64,000 nucleotides of DNA from Emydura subglobosa (lineage: Eukaryota; Chordata; Testudines; Chelidae): the NCBI GenBank assembly GCA_007922225.1, contig ML679973.1, positions 992,001 through 1,056,000 of the forward strand, read 5' to 3'. The notes under the pieces were generated by a model. That model was not told the origin of the DNA. It searched no databases and saw only the letters and a list, made by a program, of their open reading frames with translations. The position numbers were made by a program, and so were the translations under genes. Below are positions 13,086 through 27,200 of the stretch, in pieces (position 1 is the stretch's first letter; every line of letters starts with the position of its first letter).

Positions 13086-15040
13086 AAATATGCTGGGACA
13101 GAAAAACGGCACAGCTGTTTGACAGAGATTCTGCCACAAAAGACTGCATATTGCACTAATCCATACTTTCAGTGCCTTCCCCCCAACATCCTCTAGTTAT
13201 GTTTTATCTTTATATTCTACTTTTTTTCTTCCTTCTCATTTCCTGTGTCAACTAAAAGTTGTTATATTTAAAAGTAATGGAATTGCTGATTGCCTTGTTG
13301 GAGGATACTTCCCTGCTGAGCACCCCTGAAGACCCCGAGATAGTAGAACTAGATGAAAGATCATCACTTCACCACTTGTACAAAACTGATTCTATTCTGA
13401 AAGGCTGCTGTTATGGCACACGCTCATCCTCAGACAATCCCCTCATGTCACAATACGATGTTAAAAGTGTTCTTTCACTCTACTGCTCCTTGCTCCATCC
13501 ATGTTCCAAAATGGTCTGCTATTTCCATGGCCTAATCCTACAGCCAGGTCACATCTAAATCCATTCCCTTTCTGGGTTGAACAGAAAAGTCTAAAGTAAG
13601 AAAAAGTTAAGTCTAGTGGTCTCTAAGCCCAGCCCTTGGTCGCTGTCTGGAACTGTTTTTGGTCTCCCATTCCTGATGCCTGTACTTTCCTGCCCTCTCC
13701 TCTGGGTTCCGGTTTTAAGTGGCTAAGGCCTGTTCCTTCAATCCTCTTCACCACTTTCCAGGGCTGCACCTACCTTAGCCCTGTTTGCCAGTGTCTTCAT
13801 CAGGAGTGGCATTAGCAAAGGTCCATGGGTCCAAATGCACTCATAAAAATCAGGCCTGGATTAACCAGTGCACTTGCATAAGACCCTCATCTCAGGTTTG
13901 GTCATCAGAGTGGAGCGGCAGCTAAGCCAAACTTGATTGACTGGTGTTGTGAGCTGGCATATGGGGTTGCAATAGCACTCCGGTTTTGCACCTGCCCTTC
14001 ATAGTGCAGGGAATGACTTGCCTGCGGCAGCCACTCCAGATCTCATCATTGTGCGAGGCACGAGGGGACATGTTAGGCTGAGAGCCCAAAGGTTGGCACA
14101 GGGTCAGGGATATTACTTCTAGAGGCAGTAGCGTCAGAGCTCAAGGAGAGGCAAGACTAGGGGCTGTCCCCCTGCCCATCCTTGCAGGCTCGGGCCCTCT
14201 CTGACTGTCTCCACCCCTTCCCTGGCCCTAATGTGCACCCACTGAAGCAGAAGGCTCCTTCTGATAAGGCTCCCTTGGACTGAGATTGTATTTCAGGCAG
14301 TCCTTCTGCCTCCTTCAGACAGGAGATCCCCCACCTCTGCTGCTCGAAGCGGGATTTAGGCCAGTTCTGGGGCCTTAGCCAGCTTTGTCTTTAGCTCGCG
14401 CTACTCCCCCCAGCAAGCCACCCATTAGCTCTCCTATTTGGAGGGTTCCACAGGCAGTCTTCTACTGCCAGCATGTGCCCTACTATGAGGGAGGAGATAG
14501 CTTATATGCAAGTCCCCTTCTGGAAGTTCATCCCAGTTGTCTGGGAGAAGGGAGTCAGGCTTGGAGGCAGCTTCCTAATCATGTTTAGGTAAGTGTGGGT
14601 GTGGGACACAGCACGGTATCCAAGCAGTAAAGGAAGTAAGTAAATAAATCCAGCTTATGTCCCCCACATCTGTTGTAGCTTCAGTGACAGCTCAGCAGCT
14701 GAAGTCTCTGAACACCAACATTCACTGTGGGATGAAAAATCTCCTCTTGACCTTTTAAGGAAACAGACTGTAGGGAAGAATCTCTGCATGTAAGAGATGA
14801 AAAATCTGTATCTTTAGTTGGTTATGACACTAGGGGGAGGAGAATAAATCAAGTCCATCCTAGAACGATATGGCTGTATTACTACAATGAGGAAATAGAA
14901 GCACTGAGCATTCTGTATGAAAAGCAATTACGTCTGCTCAATTTTTGCACTCTCCTTTTTCTTCTAAGCAGTTCAAACAGGCATTTTGGTGGTAGCCCAA
15001 TATGAAAGAGTCCAGATAAATATCTCGCATTACTACAAAA
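13086..15040. other. FAM162A 3' flank, unassigned
   Basis: I see no exon or known repeat. Open frames at 13259-13558 and 14385-14588 have no recognisable family. In mammals WDR5B and KPNA1 lie on this side of FAM162A; none of their conserved motifs was seen here. Confidence 0.4.
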
Positions 15041-15046
15041 TTTATT
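15041..15046 (-). terminator. Polyadenylation signal AATAAA of FAM162A
   Basis: AATAAA on the minus strand lies 130 nt past the FAM162A stop codon. It is the first canonical signal downstream and predicts a short 3' UTR of about 150 nt. It has not been checked against transcripts. Confidence 0.7.
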
Positions 15047-15175
15047 TGTTTTTTCTCAAGCTTAAGAGCAGAGGAACATAATTCACAAGCAAAACACATG
15101 AAGATCTATCCCTCTCTCGTCAGTGAAGAAAGCATCATCAGCTTTGTATCCTCCTTCCCAGCTCTCCCTTCTCTA

Positions 15176-15271
15176 CTAGGGTTTGGCAGATGCACTCTGA
15201 GCAATCTCCTCTCTCCAGCGAGCTTTTTTTTCCAAGTTTTGAGTTGCAAGGGATTCATGCCTTTCAGCAGC
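15176..15271 (-). CDS. FAM162A: FAM162A coding exon 5 (C-terminus, stop)
   Basis: The acceptor is ATTGTAG at 15272 (phase 0). The exon encodes AAERHESLATQNLEKKARW, then a short acidic/polar tail ending AKP and TAG at 15176-15178. Human has AAQRHETLTSLNLEKKARL at the same place, so the tail is conserved and only the last about ten residues differ. Two DIRS-type retrotransposon remnants lie on either side of this exon, on the same strand. Confidence 0.95.
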   Translation of the reverse strand, partial: AAERHESLATQNLEKKARWREEIAQSASAKP

Positions 15272-18200
15272 CTACAATATGATAAAGGAAGAGTGGACAT
15301 GTTACTTATGGTATTGTACAGATGAATTAGCAGCTTTAATGGTGGAAAGAGCTAGAGGGTTAAAATAAAATATTCTGAAGGGAAAAAATACTGGAATTCT
15401 TTTGGCTTAAGTTAATTATTTCTTAAGGGCTAAATTAAGCCAATAGACTGGGGGCTCTGGCAGATGCTTTCCCTCTTTCTAGTCAATTATAATAAATTTC
15501 TCTATTCCTCAAAAACCAGGAAGATTTGGAAACCAAGTAAAGACAGATATACCATCTTCCAGTAGCAACTGCTGTATCATAATTCTACAAAACATTCGCC
15601 TCTAAGGTTGAAACTGCCTTTGGTTGGTGTAAACATATCTGTACCACCTTTCTCAGGGATCTTTTAATTTCAATTGCTTAATTGAAGAAGCTGACTTGAT
15701 AGCTGAATTTTAATTTTAGAGAGTTATTGAATATTGTTAACAGAAGTAATTAATAAAATAGGATACAAGATGACAAAAATATCTGATTTAGCTTAACAAG
15801 CTAGAAAAGTGGTGAAAAGTTTTTCAGAATTAAATCACACAATCACAATAGTGAGCATAAGTGTTATTTTCTATCTTGGGAAGGTGACTTTAGTTAGATT
15901 TTTGAAAGAGCCCCTCAAAATAGGGGCCTTACTTGTGCCAACTGGTTATCAACTGGTTGATAATATGGTGGGGGATGGGGAAAAACATCAATCTAACGCA
16001 AAAGTGAAAGGCAATTTGGTCAATTATTTCTATGCCAATTCGCCAGGGTCTCCTTCCTGGTAGATCTATTGGTAGTCAACCCTTTTAAGGTTTTGTGTAA
16101 CTCTACGCAATAGTTCCTGGTGGGCCCTACTGTTGGTGCCACGGAGGCACCCGCAACTGTCTCATTCCAAGAGGAGAACGATTCCCTTTACTGGGATGAT
16201 CTCCTGTCCCTCGGCACTCTGGGGGTCTCACGGTGCCAGATACTCCGGTTCCACAATGGTGCTGGCGGTCTCAGGGTCAACACCAGTGCCAACACCAAAG
16301 TCAGTGCCGTGTTTGGGCTCAAGGTTGTGCTTGGTGTCGGTGTCAACATCTGGATAAGAAGTCTCTGACCTGGTGGTACCTGCTCACCCAATGTCAGATA
16401 GGGACCATCCAGAGTGAAAAGCCCATGGGGTCCAGAAGAGCCACTGAGTTGGGGCCTGCCATTGCGGGAGCCACGGCATGGAGTAGGGGTATCCGTTTCC
16501 TGGCTCCAGTACCTTTTTCTGTCCCAAGGCCACCTCCTGTGCGAAGCATAGGATTCTGCCCCTGAGTTGGATCCTGAACGCTCACTCCTGGGGGACCATG
16601 GGGTGTGATGCCGATGATTGGAGCTGAGACGATGGCTAACGAGGCATCAATGACGGCTTTCCTTTTGATGGTACTGTCCCTGCTTTGCTGGTACCAGGGC
16701 ATCTGCTTCTGGAAGTCTGTCATGGGTCTGTAGAGACTGCAGCACTGTGCTCTCCATGAGCTCCCTGGCCGCTTCAAATATCTCTGGGGTGGAGGTTAGT
16801 TGTAAGTCCTCCTCCTCCAGCTCCCTAGGTAGGGGGCTCGTCGGCGCTGGACTCAATGCACCCCCTCTCTGGGGCCGGAATTGATGGTGTCGCGGCCATG
16901 GGAGCGATGCCTGAGTGGCCCAGCCTGGATCACACTCCACAAACACTCTTACGCTCTGAAGTTCTAGGCGTGGGCAAGCGACCCATTTGTCCTCTTCTGC
17001 TTCTTTCTGGGGACTTGGGAATGAGAACAGTGCCGTGTGGCCGCAGAGATCTTTGGTGCTGAAGACCCCTTACACTGCTGAGGATCTCATGAGTCAGAGT
17101 CCTTCCTTGGCACTGAGTCTCGAACTGAAGCTGGTGTGCTTTTGGTCGAGGTGGATGTGCTGAGTCCCAGGTCTGACAGGCTCAGTGATGGACAAAAAGC
17201 CGCCTCCATGAGGAGAAACTTTATCCTCTGGCTCCTGTCCTCCTGCAGAGACTTTCGCCCTCAAACAAAGATTTTGCAGCGGTCCCCCAGGGGTGCATCA
17301 CCCAAACTCTTGACACAGTGTGCAGGTCGCTCTTTGGCATGGGCTTTTTGCACGCCTCGCACGACTTGAATCCAGGGGACTGAGGCATGCCCCGGCCCCA
17401 GAGGGAAAAGACTGATCCCATAAGGGGATCTGCCTAATACAACTATTTTATCTAAACTAATCCCTTAATGGCTAACTATTAACGTTATTCTAACTATTTA
17501 CAGGCAAAAGCCAAAGAGGATAAAACTGGGAGAAAAGGACCCTTGCAAAGCAAAAGGGCATGGATTCCAGCCAACCACCACAGGCAGTAAGAAGGAACTG
17601 AGTGAGTGGAGGGTCGACTGAGCCCTTTATAGGACGCCCTGAGAGTGCAACTCCAGGGGGCTCCAAAGCCAACTCTAGGGGTACCACTGGGAGAAAAACC
17701 TTCCAGCAACTGTGCACGAGGCACACGCAAACCTAACTGGAATCAATATGAGCAAGCACTCGAAGAAGAACATGGGCCTTCCTGCTCTAAGACCAGGCTC
17801 CACATCTTCCCCAAATAGTATTATCTGAATATAGGATTAAATCAAGTGTCACAGATTGCCGATGTTTCCTCTGAAAATACAATGGAGCCGCCAAAGCCAG
17901 AGGAATTTAAAGAGATGACATCTTAGGTGTATTATAAAGAACTAGCCTATTCACTGCAGCATCTAAATGATTGGGAAGGGAAACACCACCACCCTCTTTT
18001 GCCCCAGTTATCTATTGGGAGGGTCCTGGTCCCAAAATTCCTCTCAGGATGACTTCTTAAGACGTGCCTGAGAATACACTGCAGTGCCTCTTATTATGGA
18101 CCCAGTACCAGGAAGTGACGGGCATCCTCAAATCCCAATGAAGTTGGAAACAGTGGAAGTTATGCAGCTTCTCACCACCTATATATGCACTTCCTGGAGC

Positions 18201-21200
18201 ACTACCTCAGTGAAATACACACATAGGAAAGGGATAAAGTAAAAGTGTGCACATTCCCACGGAGGCACAAGTGCTGTATTTATAAGAAATGTAGCTCTCT
18301 CTCTCCTGAAAGGGTGCATTTTGGTGTTGGGTGAGTTTGGGGGGAGTGGCAGTCTTTATTTTAATTTTTGTTTATTGCTTTAATTAGTATTTGTTGTTAC
18401 TTCATTACTGATATTAAGACAAATCTGAGGATTGTGCGATAAGGTCCAGCTCGTCAACTATTCAGTACTGTACTCACCCGCTTTCCTTTAATGACCATCA
18501 CGATGCATCCCAGTATCGTCAAGGCAATCATCACATAGCTGATCTTCACACGCAATTTATTTCTTGCACTATCGAGCAACTCATGCCTCATGAAGCAAAA
18601 AGGGAGGCCAAAATCATTATCAGAGACTTCTAATCTCCTGTCATGCTGATGAACAAGAATCCATACAATCTACTGTCAAGAAAATAGCATTTGTACAAGG
18701 CCTTTCACCAGGATCCCCAAAGCACTAGCCCTTAGCACTGTTGAGAACAGAACACAGATCTCCTGACACTCAGTCCATTGCTCTAATCACTAGACAATGC
18801 TGTGTTTTCATATCATTGGAATAGGGTATCCCTTTTGCTCTGCCTAATAGTCAACTTCTGTCTTTCCGTAAGGTTGGGGGTGGGAAATGTGTTCTTACGA
18901 TAGTGTTTTCTTACCATTGGCTTCCCCCAGTGCTTACCTTAACCTGCTAATACATGAAAAACTACAAACTGCCTTGTCCACATTAGGATTTTATCATGTT
19001 AACACATGGTAGGACCACCTTTTTTTCTAGTTTGAGCACATCCTGAAAGTTTGCAGGGTAAAAAGCAAGATTAAACTGAAAGAGTTGAGCTTTTTGGGAG
19101 GGATGCATCAAAACAGGTTTATATATTTTTTCTATTGGGCTTCAACACTGTGCACCATAAATGAAACTTTTCAGCAAGATAGCCTCCTTCAGCACTGGGT
19201 TTGGAAATCTAGCCGCTATTAGAGACATTTTTAAAACACTAATTTCATATCAGCTCTCTCTAATATGTTCCAGCAGTTTATGCCCCTAGGAAAATTTGAG
19301 CAGATCTTGGTAGAACTCTAAAATTTAGCTTTCTACTGTCTTCTGGAACAGTTCTTAAGAGGGTTGAAATGAAGATGGAGGATTGTTTATGCTATGCAAG
19401 TTTTACCCTGGAGAGACTCCTTCAAAACTCTTGCAAATGTTAGTACAAAAAACTCTTCTAGAGTATTAGAATTCTATTGGAGGGATATAATTTTCTGAAC
19501 TCTAGGTTAGTTTAAAAAGTTATTGTCTATTAAATTCTATAGATCTCAGTCTATAGAAAATATGCCAAAAAAATTTATACCATGGAGGCCCATTTAGCAT
19601 CTGTATACCACTTTTGTAGGGGTCCACTGTAACAGAAATACTAAATTTCGGTTCTTTAATTTTGGTTCTTTAATGTTAAGGCCAACCTGGGGCCACTGAC
19701 CCATTGATATTTGAACTTTGAAGTATTTCCCACACAACATCTGCAGCTACATCACTTGCTTCTGGACAGTTGCAGCCTGTCCTACTGTTAGTTCTTAAGA
19801 ACGAGTCCCCTATAAGGCCAGTTTCAGTCATCTTGTTCTTCCAATTGCCCTCCATGGAAGGCAAAGTAGAAGAACTAAAAGATTTGTCTAAAGGAAGGTG
19901 TCAAAATAATAATTCCATTATCCCAATGTCCAGAATTTGTCAATGGCGCCATTCCACTATAGAATGACACAGTAATCCAAATCGGAAACTTCTGGGCCAA
20001 GCTATTTTTCATTACAGCGTTCCCCCAAAACAACACTACAAAATTAAAAAAATGAAGTCATCACATTTTTTGAGCATCAACTGTTTTCTCCAATTTGCCT
20101 CAATTTTTCCACAAAAATTCTATCTTGATATAATGTATCATGTCGGTGGAATTTCAGATGGATTGGTTTAAATGTAGCATAGTCTAGCTTACATAGGTAG
20201 CCTTGATTCTGCCTTCGTTCTAGAGTGATGGTATACAACAGGTAACGTTTCATCTGTAATATGATTATATGTGAAATTCTTAGGATTAGAGAGTTCAGAG
20301 ACCAAACATTTATGCCATGGCAGAGCAGAAGCCCCACTATGACTTTAGTCACTCTCATCAGGTAACAATAGAAGATTAAACTGGCCCAGCATAAGCAAAA
20401 AACATTCCACTATTCTGCTGCATATTCCTGGGCATGAGTCTCTAACAGTTCTTCAGCTGGCTTAAAACAGGGAAGAGTGGTCAAGGCCTCCAATCACATA
20501 AGCATTTCTGTACCACTCTGTTCTGCTACTAATACATATATGAGGACCAATAAAGCCATTTACCATTTAGATCAGTGGTTCTCAACTTTTCCAGACTACT
20601 GTACCCCTTTCAGGAGTCTGAGTGGTCTAGCGTACACCCCAAGTTTCACCTCACTTAAAAACTACGTGCTTTCAAAAATAAGACATAAAAATACAAAAGT
20701 ATCACAGCACACTAGTACTGAAAAATTGCTTGCTTTCTCATTTTTACCATATAATTGTAAAATCAATCAATATTAATATTGTACTTGCATTTCAGTGTAT
20801 AGTATATAGAGCAGTATGAACAAGTCATTCTGCATGTACCCCTAGTTGAGAACCCCTGTCTTAGAGACAGTGCTTATTTGTAACTTAAAAAGATAAGCAT
20901 TATAGAGGATATTCTGTCTCTGCACCATGTATTTGCACAGGATGGAACATGTTTTAGGGAAATCCCCAGAAGTACTTATCGTCCCAAAATAGTGCAAAAT
21001 TGAATTCACATTGGGTTCACTTTAACAAAAGAATTTTAAAACAGACATTGTCAACATAGCTCATTTAAAAATAAAAATCCTTATCTATATTAACACCAAG
21101 TGTAATTTTTCAAAGGTTTCTTTTAAGTCTGATTTAGACTTCACCCTGCCTGACAGTCTAAAATGGTCAGTTTACTTTTTGGTTCTCACACATTAATAGG

Positions 21201-24200
21201 GTGTTCATACTGAGGCTATACTTGTTGCAGAGAAATTTTGACAAAGTTTTATTTTCATACTATTTGCTTAGTTTAAATCCCAAGGGAGACTGAGTTCTCT
21301 CTCTCCAGGACTATAGTTGTTAATAATAATAATGATATTTATAGTCATCTGATTTATATTAGGTGCTTCGTTTCAATAATTCTTGAATGATGTACTTTTC
21401 ATGAAACAAACATAAAACACTGTTCATGGACATTTAAAAAAAATCAGGAAAACATTTGTATTCATATTAGGGTTTGCAAAAGCTTTTTAAAAAATTTAGG
21501 ACGAAAACTAGTTGGCTCAGGGTCTCCTTTATTGAAATGACTGCTACTTTCTCATCTTCCTTTTGGGACAATCATGAGGGACTAATCTAGGCAAATCCAT
21601 GCCATCCTACATCAGGATACAGAGATCACAGCAGTGTTAGATTTCAGTCATATCATGTTCTTGACATCACACCCCTGCAGAACCAATACTCAGTTCTGTA
21701 TACTTTCGTTCAGTAACTCATTCCTTGGCAGGCATACACTAGCGTACTTATAACTTCAGGACTGGCACTTACGAGACAATCTCTGGTATATCATCTGCTT
21801 TTTTGAAACGACCTGACCACAGCAGGACCTTCTTTTCCCAGTCTGAGGGCTTGTGTCTTGTCATTGTGAAGGGGGTGTGCCCTATAGCAAATGTGGAAAA
21901 GAAGATATTATTCTGTGTATTGTCATAGCTTAATGAAACTGTCAGTGTAAGCAACACAAATCTGCAGGTACAAGCTCTGCTGTAACTAAAGAGGGAGCAG
22001 AAGTCACATGAACAATCCTAGAGAAGCTGTAAAGGCACATTGAACTGTAAGTGACAGAACTTTATCCTGGGCCCCATGTACTGTGCCTTCAGAATTTCAG
22101 AGAATGTGCCTCAACTCTCACCTTTCACAGAATCATTCTCCAGAATCAAAGTTTTTTGGGTTGGGTTTTTTTTTTTTTAATTGTGGGTCTGGTTCTCCAC
22201 TGTTTTGCACCTTTTATCATAATTTACACATGTACAAAGTGTGTATTAGCTTTGTTAAAATAGGGTAGTATTTCCCATGCTGCACGGTATGAAGGACGAG
22301 CTAGGGCAGTGGGGCTCCAGAGATTCAACTTTCATTTAAATAAAAGTAAGTCTCAAATTGCTACGGTTGAGAAGAAAACTTTTTAAAATGTGATTCAAAT
22401 GTAACCACTGCAGAAACATCTGCCTGAGTTTGTAGAGAACCTCAGATGTGATTCATTTCAACAGGGGCTCATGTGTTAATTATGACACTTTAGATGACAA
22501 CATTTGGTTAACTATTTCATGGTTTTTCAAAACATATAAGGAGAAGTATACTGTTAACAGCCTACCAATGTTTTCAATTTTAGCAACCTATGGTGGGAGT
22601 GAAGAGGATGAGATTGGTTTCATTTTCCTGAAGGTAGGCTCAGCTTTCAAGAGTTTGAGAAATACTGCACTAAGCTAAGTGTCATACACTACCATTCTAA
22701 CCTGGTACTATTTTACATCTACTTTGCACAGCTATAAATTACTACAAAGAATGTGAAAATTTAGAGAATCAGGTCTTACGTTTCTAGCCTGCATATTTGT
22801 AAAGACAACCTTGGAAACATGAACCATGAATAACTAATGCATTTTGTCATCCTCTATCTGCAAGCAGACACAAAAACTTTACCTCAGACGTGTGAGTTGC
22901 CCATGTTTATCTCAAAGGAGTTGCTAACTATGAAACCTAAATATAAACTATTTTATCACTAAACAATTTCACTACTAATCATAGTAACAAGAATATTAGA
23001 GGATAAAAACATCCTACAGTTTGTACCCATGGATTAAAAAAAATGTTTTAATCTGATTATCTAAATAGGTTTCCTTTTTTCTAAATAAGACTTATTTAAT
23101 TTAAATTTTAAAAAATCCTATCTGAAATTCACATATATTGTCAATTTCAGATTTCAGATTTAAATTATATTAATAGATTATAATAATTTAAAGTAGCTAT
23201 CAAAAATATTAAACAGTATGTTTGCTGCCAAAACTTCAAAGTCAGCTCATTTAACTGGTGGGAATCAAAGCCTAAGCACCTGGAATGAGTTTGTTGAAGT
23301 GCTAAACGAGCTTTTGACAGCAAAAACCTCTTCTGCAGGAGAAGAGAATATTTTCTTCATTTCTTTCATCTAGTTTAGTTCAATGATTAGTTCATTGAAA
23401 GGTAAGAAACAAGCTGAGAGATGAAAAAGCAGGAAAGCTTGTTTTTCCTCTTCCAATCTATGAATAAAAACTAAGTGTGAGGATAAACTACTACAGTAAA
23501 GCCTCAGGGTTACAAACACCCCAGGAATGGAGAGGGTTCGTAACTCTGAAATGCTTGCAACTCTAAACAAAATGTTATGGTCATTCTTTCAAAAGTTTAC
23601 AACTGAACATTGACTTAATACAGCTTTGAAACTTTACTATGCAGAAGAAAAATGTTGCTTTTAACCATCTTAATTTAAATGAAACAAGCACAGAATCAGT
23701 TTCCTTACCTTGTCAAATCTTTTTTTTAAACTTTCCCTTTATTTAGTAGTTTACGTTTAACACAGTACTGTATTGTATTTGCTTTTTTAGTTTCTGCTGC
23801 TGCCTGATTGTGTACTTCCAATTCCAAATGAGGTGTGTGGTTGACCAGTCAGTTCGTAACTCTGGTGTTCGTAACTCTGAGGTTTTATTGTAGTTCTAAA
23901 ATCTCGAAGGACATGGTGACCAGAAACAAATTAGTTCAAATTGCTAAGTATAGATAGGTAGATAAATGTTTAGTAAATCTGTTAAATAGTTTAGATAAAA
24001 TTAAGTAAAACAAAACAAAAAAAATCCATGCCTTGATCAATGTGCTAGATACACCTAAGAAAAAAAGGTTGAGGCTTTTCTAGTTATTAAATGAAAGGTA
24101 AAATGCAGTTTTTGTTCATTTTTAACTGAATTTTAATTTCTATCCAAATACAGCTTGACACACAAGCCACAAGTAAAAATTAACCACTACCTAACAAATA

Positions 24201-27200
24201 AAAAATACAACACAAAAAAGTAAAAATTAAGAATTGACTAAACAGACTTAATTAAGCTAATTGCTTAAGTAAATGTGAATAGATTTAGTGTATCCTCCTG
24301 ACTAACAAAAAGCAGCATCAAATTTAGTGCAAGAGTATATCTGGTCGCAAATCAATGTGTTTTAATGGTTACCAACCAATGAGAATCAACCTTTCACTGG
24401 GGAAATAACTAAAAAGTGTTAATGCAAAACATGAATTGATTATTTCCGCTCAGTGATTTAAATTGCTTAGATCTAAATCGATCCATCCTGAAACTCTCTC
24501 ACTGAATTTAATATCAGTATCAGCTGCTGTATTTTTGTATTTAATCAGTAATTAAAACCCTCGTTTAAAAAATGTTAAATGAAACTGCTACAGAATTTCC
24601 CGTCTGCCACACCAGAGCATCACAGAATCTAAGTCTAGTTTCCCATGGAGCATAAGCCTTTACATTACCTGAGGATATAAAGAGCTCTTCCTAAGAATGT
24701 AGGTCTCTGGACTGCATGCTGAGCCAGTGAAGTTAACAAAAGTTGTGTCATTGACTTCTTTGGGCACAAGATCAGACCCTCAATGACTCCCTCTTCCAAA
24801 CTCATCCTCTCCATCCATATGCAAGCAAAAGGAGACAACTTCTGCTTTTGTTTTCAACACAAATGTCGATAAAATGCCTTATTTTGAGGAATCCCTTTTA
24901 CCTATTGGCTTTGACAGTCAGAGCAAGAATTGGCCTGTTATACAGAGGGTCAGTATAAATTATCACAGCTGCCCATTCTAATCTTAAAAATAAAATCTGT
25001 CACCAGACCTGACACTGACTTGAAAGGAAAAGAGTTCATCCTTAAAGATGGGATTCAAGTCAGTGGCAAATTCAGAATGATCCTGCAGTGTAGAGGCAGC
25101 ATATTTCTAGTGAATCACTGCCTGCATCTGGGAAGGGGCTCTGCTCAGGAACTTTCAACACTATCACAACACTCACAAACAGAAATGGACTTATTGTGGG
25201 AAGGAAGCAGTTAGTTACAGAATGCAACTGGGAGATTCTGAATGCATAAACAATCAAACAAGAACTCTTCTTCGCCTACTAGGAATAAAAGGCTTCACTA
25301 TTGTCCCTAGAAAGAAAAGTCTTTCCTTTGATTAGGAATACAGTCTTGAATTTGACATCTAAATTTAATGTTCTATCTTTTGAGTGAGAGAGAAAACCAA
25401 AATCCTTTTCACAAGAGCAGGGCCTTGTGTCTTGACCAAATTTCTACTCAGGACATTCTGGCTACCTAAATATCTGCTGAAGTTTTCTTTGTGCAAGACA
25501 TTTTTCACTTTCTGTTCCAACTTGTTGGCTGGCATTGCTGTGAGATTTTGAACTACCACATTCCTTCCCAGAGATAACTGCATTTCAGAGAGATAAAGTG
25601 ATCCCTAGGTATAGTTTGTACACTTAGTAAACACATAAACCATATTGTGAAGAGGATCCTTTAGAATAAATGTTGCTTTATGAATGCAAGACGTTTGACC
25701 TATGTTCTTGATTTCATGATTGTTTAATAATTCTTTATATCTGTTCCTCAATCTGGTAGCTACACTAATAGTAACACTAATACCTTTGAATCTCAGAGAA
25801 AAAAGCTTACCCTCTACTTCAGGCTTTTGTTTGCTCCCCTCCTGAGATTTACTGCAAAAGCCTCTCTTGATCTTCAAATCCATTCCTTTAGTTGGTCTCA
25901 GAATTGAGGGAACATTCCTTTCCAACATCTTAGTAGCTCTGCCTAGAAAACAAGAGGAAAGGGGCTGTAATGGGCTGAACAGAATCCAAAGGTGACTAAA
26001 AAAAATTTCAAAGCAAATGTGAGTAACCATGGAGATTTTTAGAGTACTTAAGGGTTGAGCTTTAAACAGAAAAAAATGTCTGAACTTTAAATACAATGGA
26101 CCTGGTAATCCACTACACTCAGATTTTTGGGGGGGCGCCGGGTGGGAGGCAGGAGGGGCACTTGACCACAACCTTACACAAAACTGCAGCCCAGGACCCC
26201 TCATGGCAAGGGGGGGGGAGAGTACACTTTACTGGGGCCCAGAGGCCCTGGAAGGCCCGGGCCCAGGCTGCAACCGCCATTACCATGAGGAAAAAACTTT
26301 TCATGGCTCATGAGATTGTATGTATGGGATGAGGGATTGTGGTATGTGTGGGAGAAGTTTGTACTGGGCCTGAAAAAATTATACTTGGGCCCTGACTGCA
26401 GAATGGAAGCAACTTTCCAAACACTGATCCTGTATAACATGATTGCATTTAGTTCATGCTTTCAGGTGCCTCACATTCAATCCAGGCAATGCTGCTTAAA
26501 GAAAGAGCAACAGGCTTGTCGTACTCCAAAGCTAAGTCAGAAGCTTGAGGCAGAGGGAGCAATAGCAAAGCAGAAGTTTACAGTATTGAGACAGCTGCCT
26601 TATTGTGTAATAGGAAGTTCTATGGCCTATACTATACAGGAGGGCAGAGCAGATGATCAAAAGAGTTCCTTCCAGCCTTAGAATCTATAAAGTCAGAAAA
26701 ATTATAATAAGGAAAAATGCAGAAGCTAAAAATCCTTTACAAGACACCTTTAAAAAAAAGTTAGGATTGTGCCCTTTTTACTCCTTATGCTGGTTTAACA
26801 AGTAGGGGTTTTTCCAATTTTTTATTTTAAACTTTAGAATTACATGGAATGTCAAGTCTAAACTTCTCTGGTTTTGCTGTAAGACCTCTGGGAGGACTCA
26901 GGAATGTTTACTGTGAACTGTGACTCCTTACGTGAAAGGGTAATGGTGCAGAAAGGCTTTGTTGACCCAAAATGTTAGTCACTAAAGTTAAACAATTGTA
27001 AAGGGGGGGAACAACCCCTTCCCCCCAAATTTGAAGTGTGACGGAAAAAAAAGGCAGCTTTACTTTCATTCTCTTAGCTTTTGTGATGTCACCTTTCCAC
27101 TAGTGCGTTAGACATAACTCCTTCCAGCCATGACAGAACCTGAACGACTAATGTAAAAACAAGCAGTAAACCCACCCCTTCCAAACTTAAAAAATAAAAT

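Noticed and set aside
13086..15040. WDR5B or KPNA1 sequence expected downstream of FAM162A in mammals
   Set aside because: No WD repeats or importin C-terminal motif was seen on either strand; WDR5B is thought to be a mammalian retrocopy.
25605..26204. A single 199-residue minus-strand protein
   Set aside because: Only residues from 25942-25811 are coding (FAM162A exon 2); the frame simply stays open into both introns, while acceptor and donor signals and phase define the exon.
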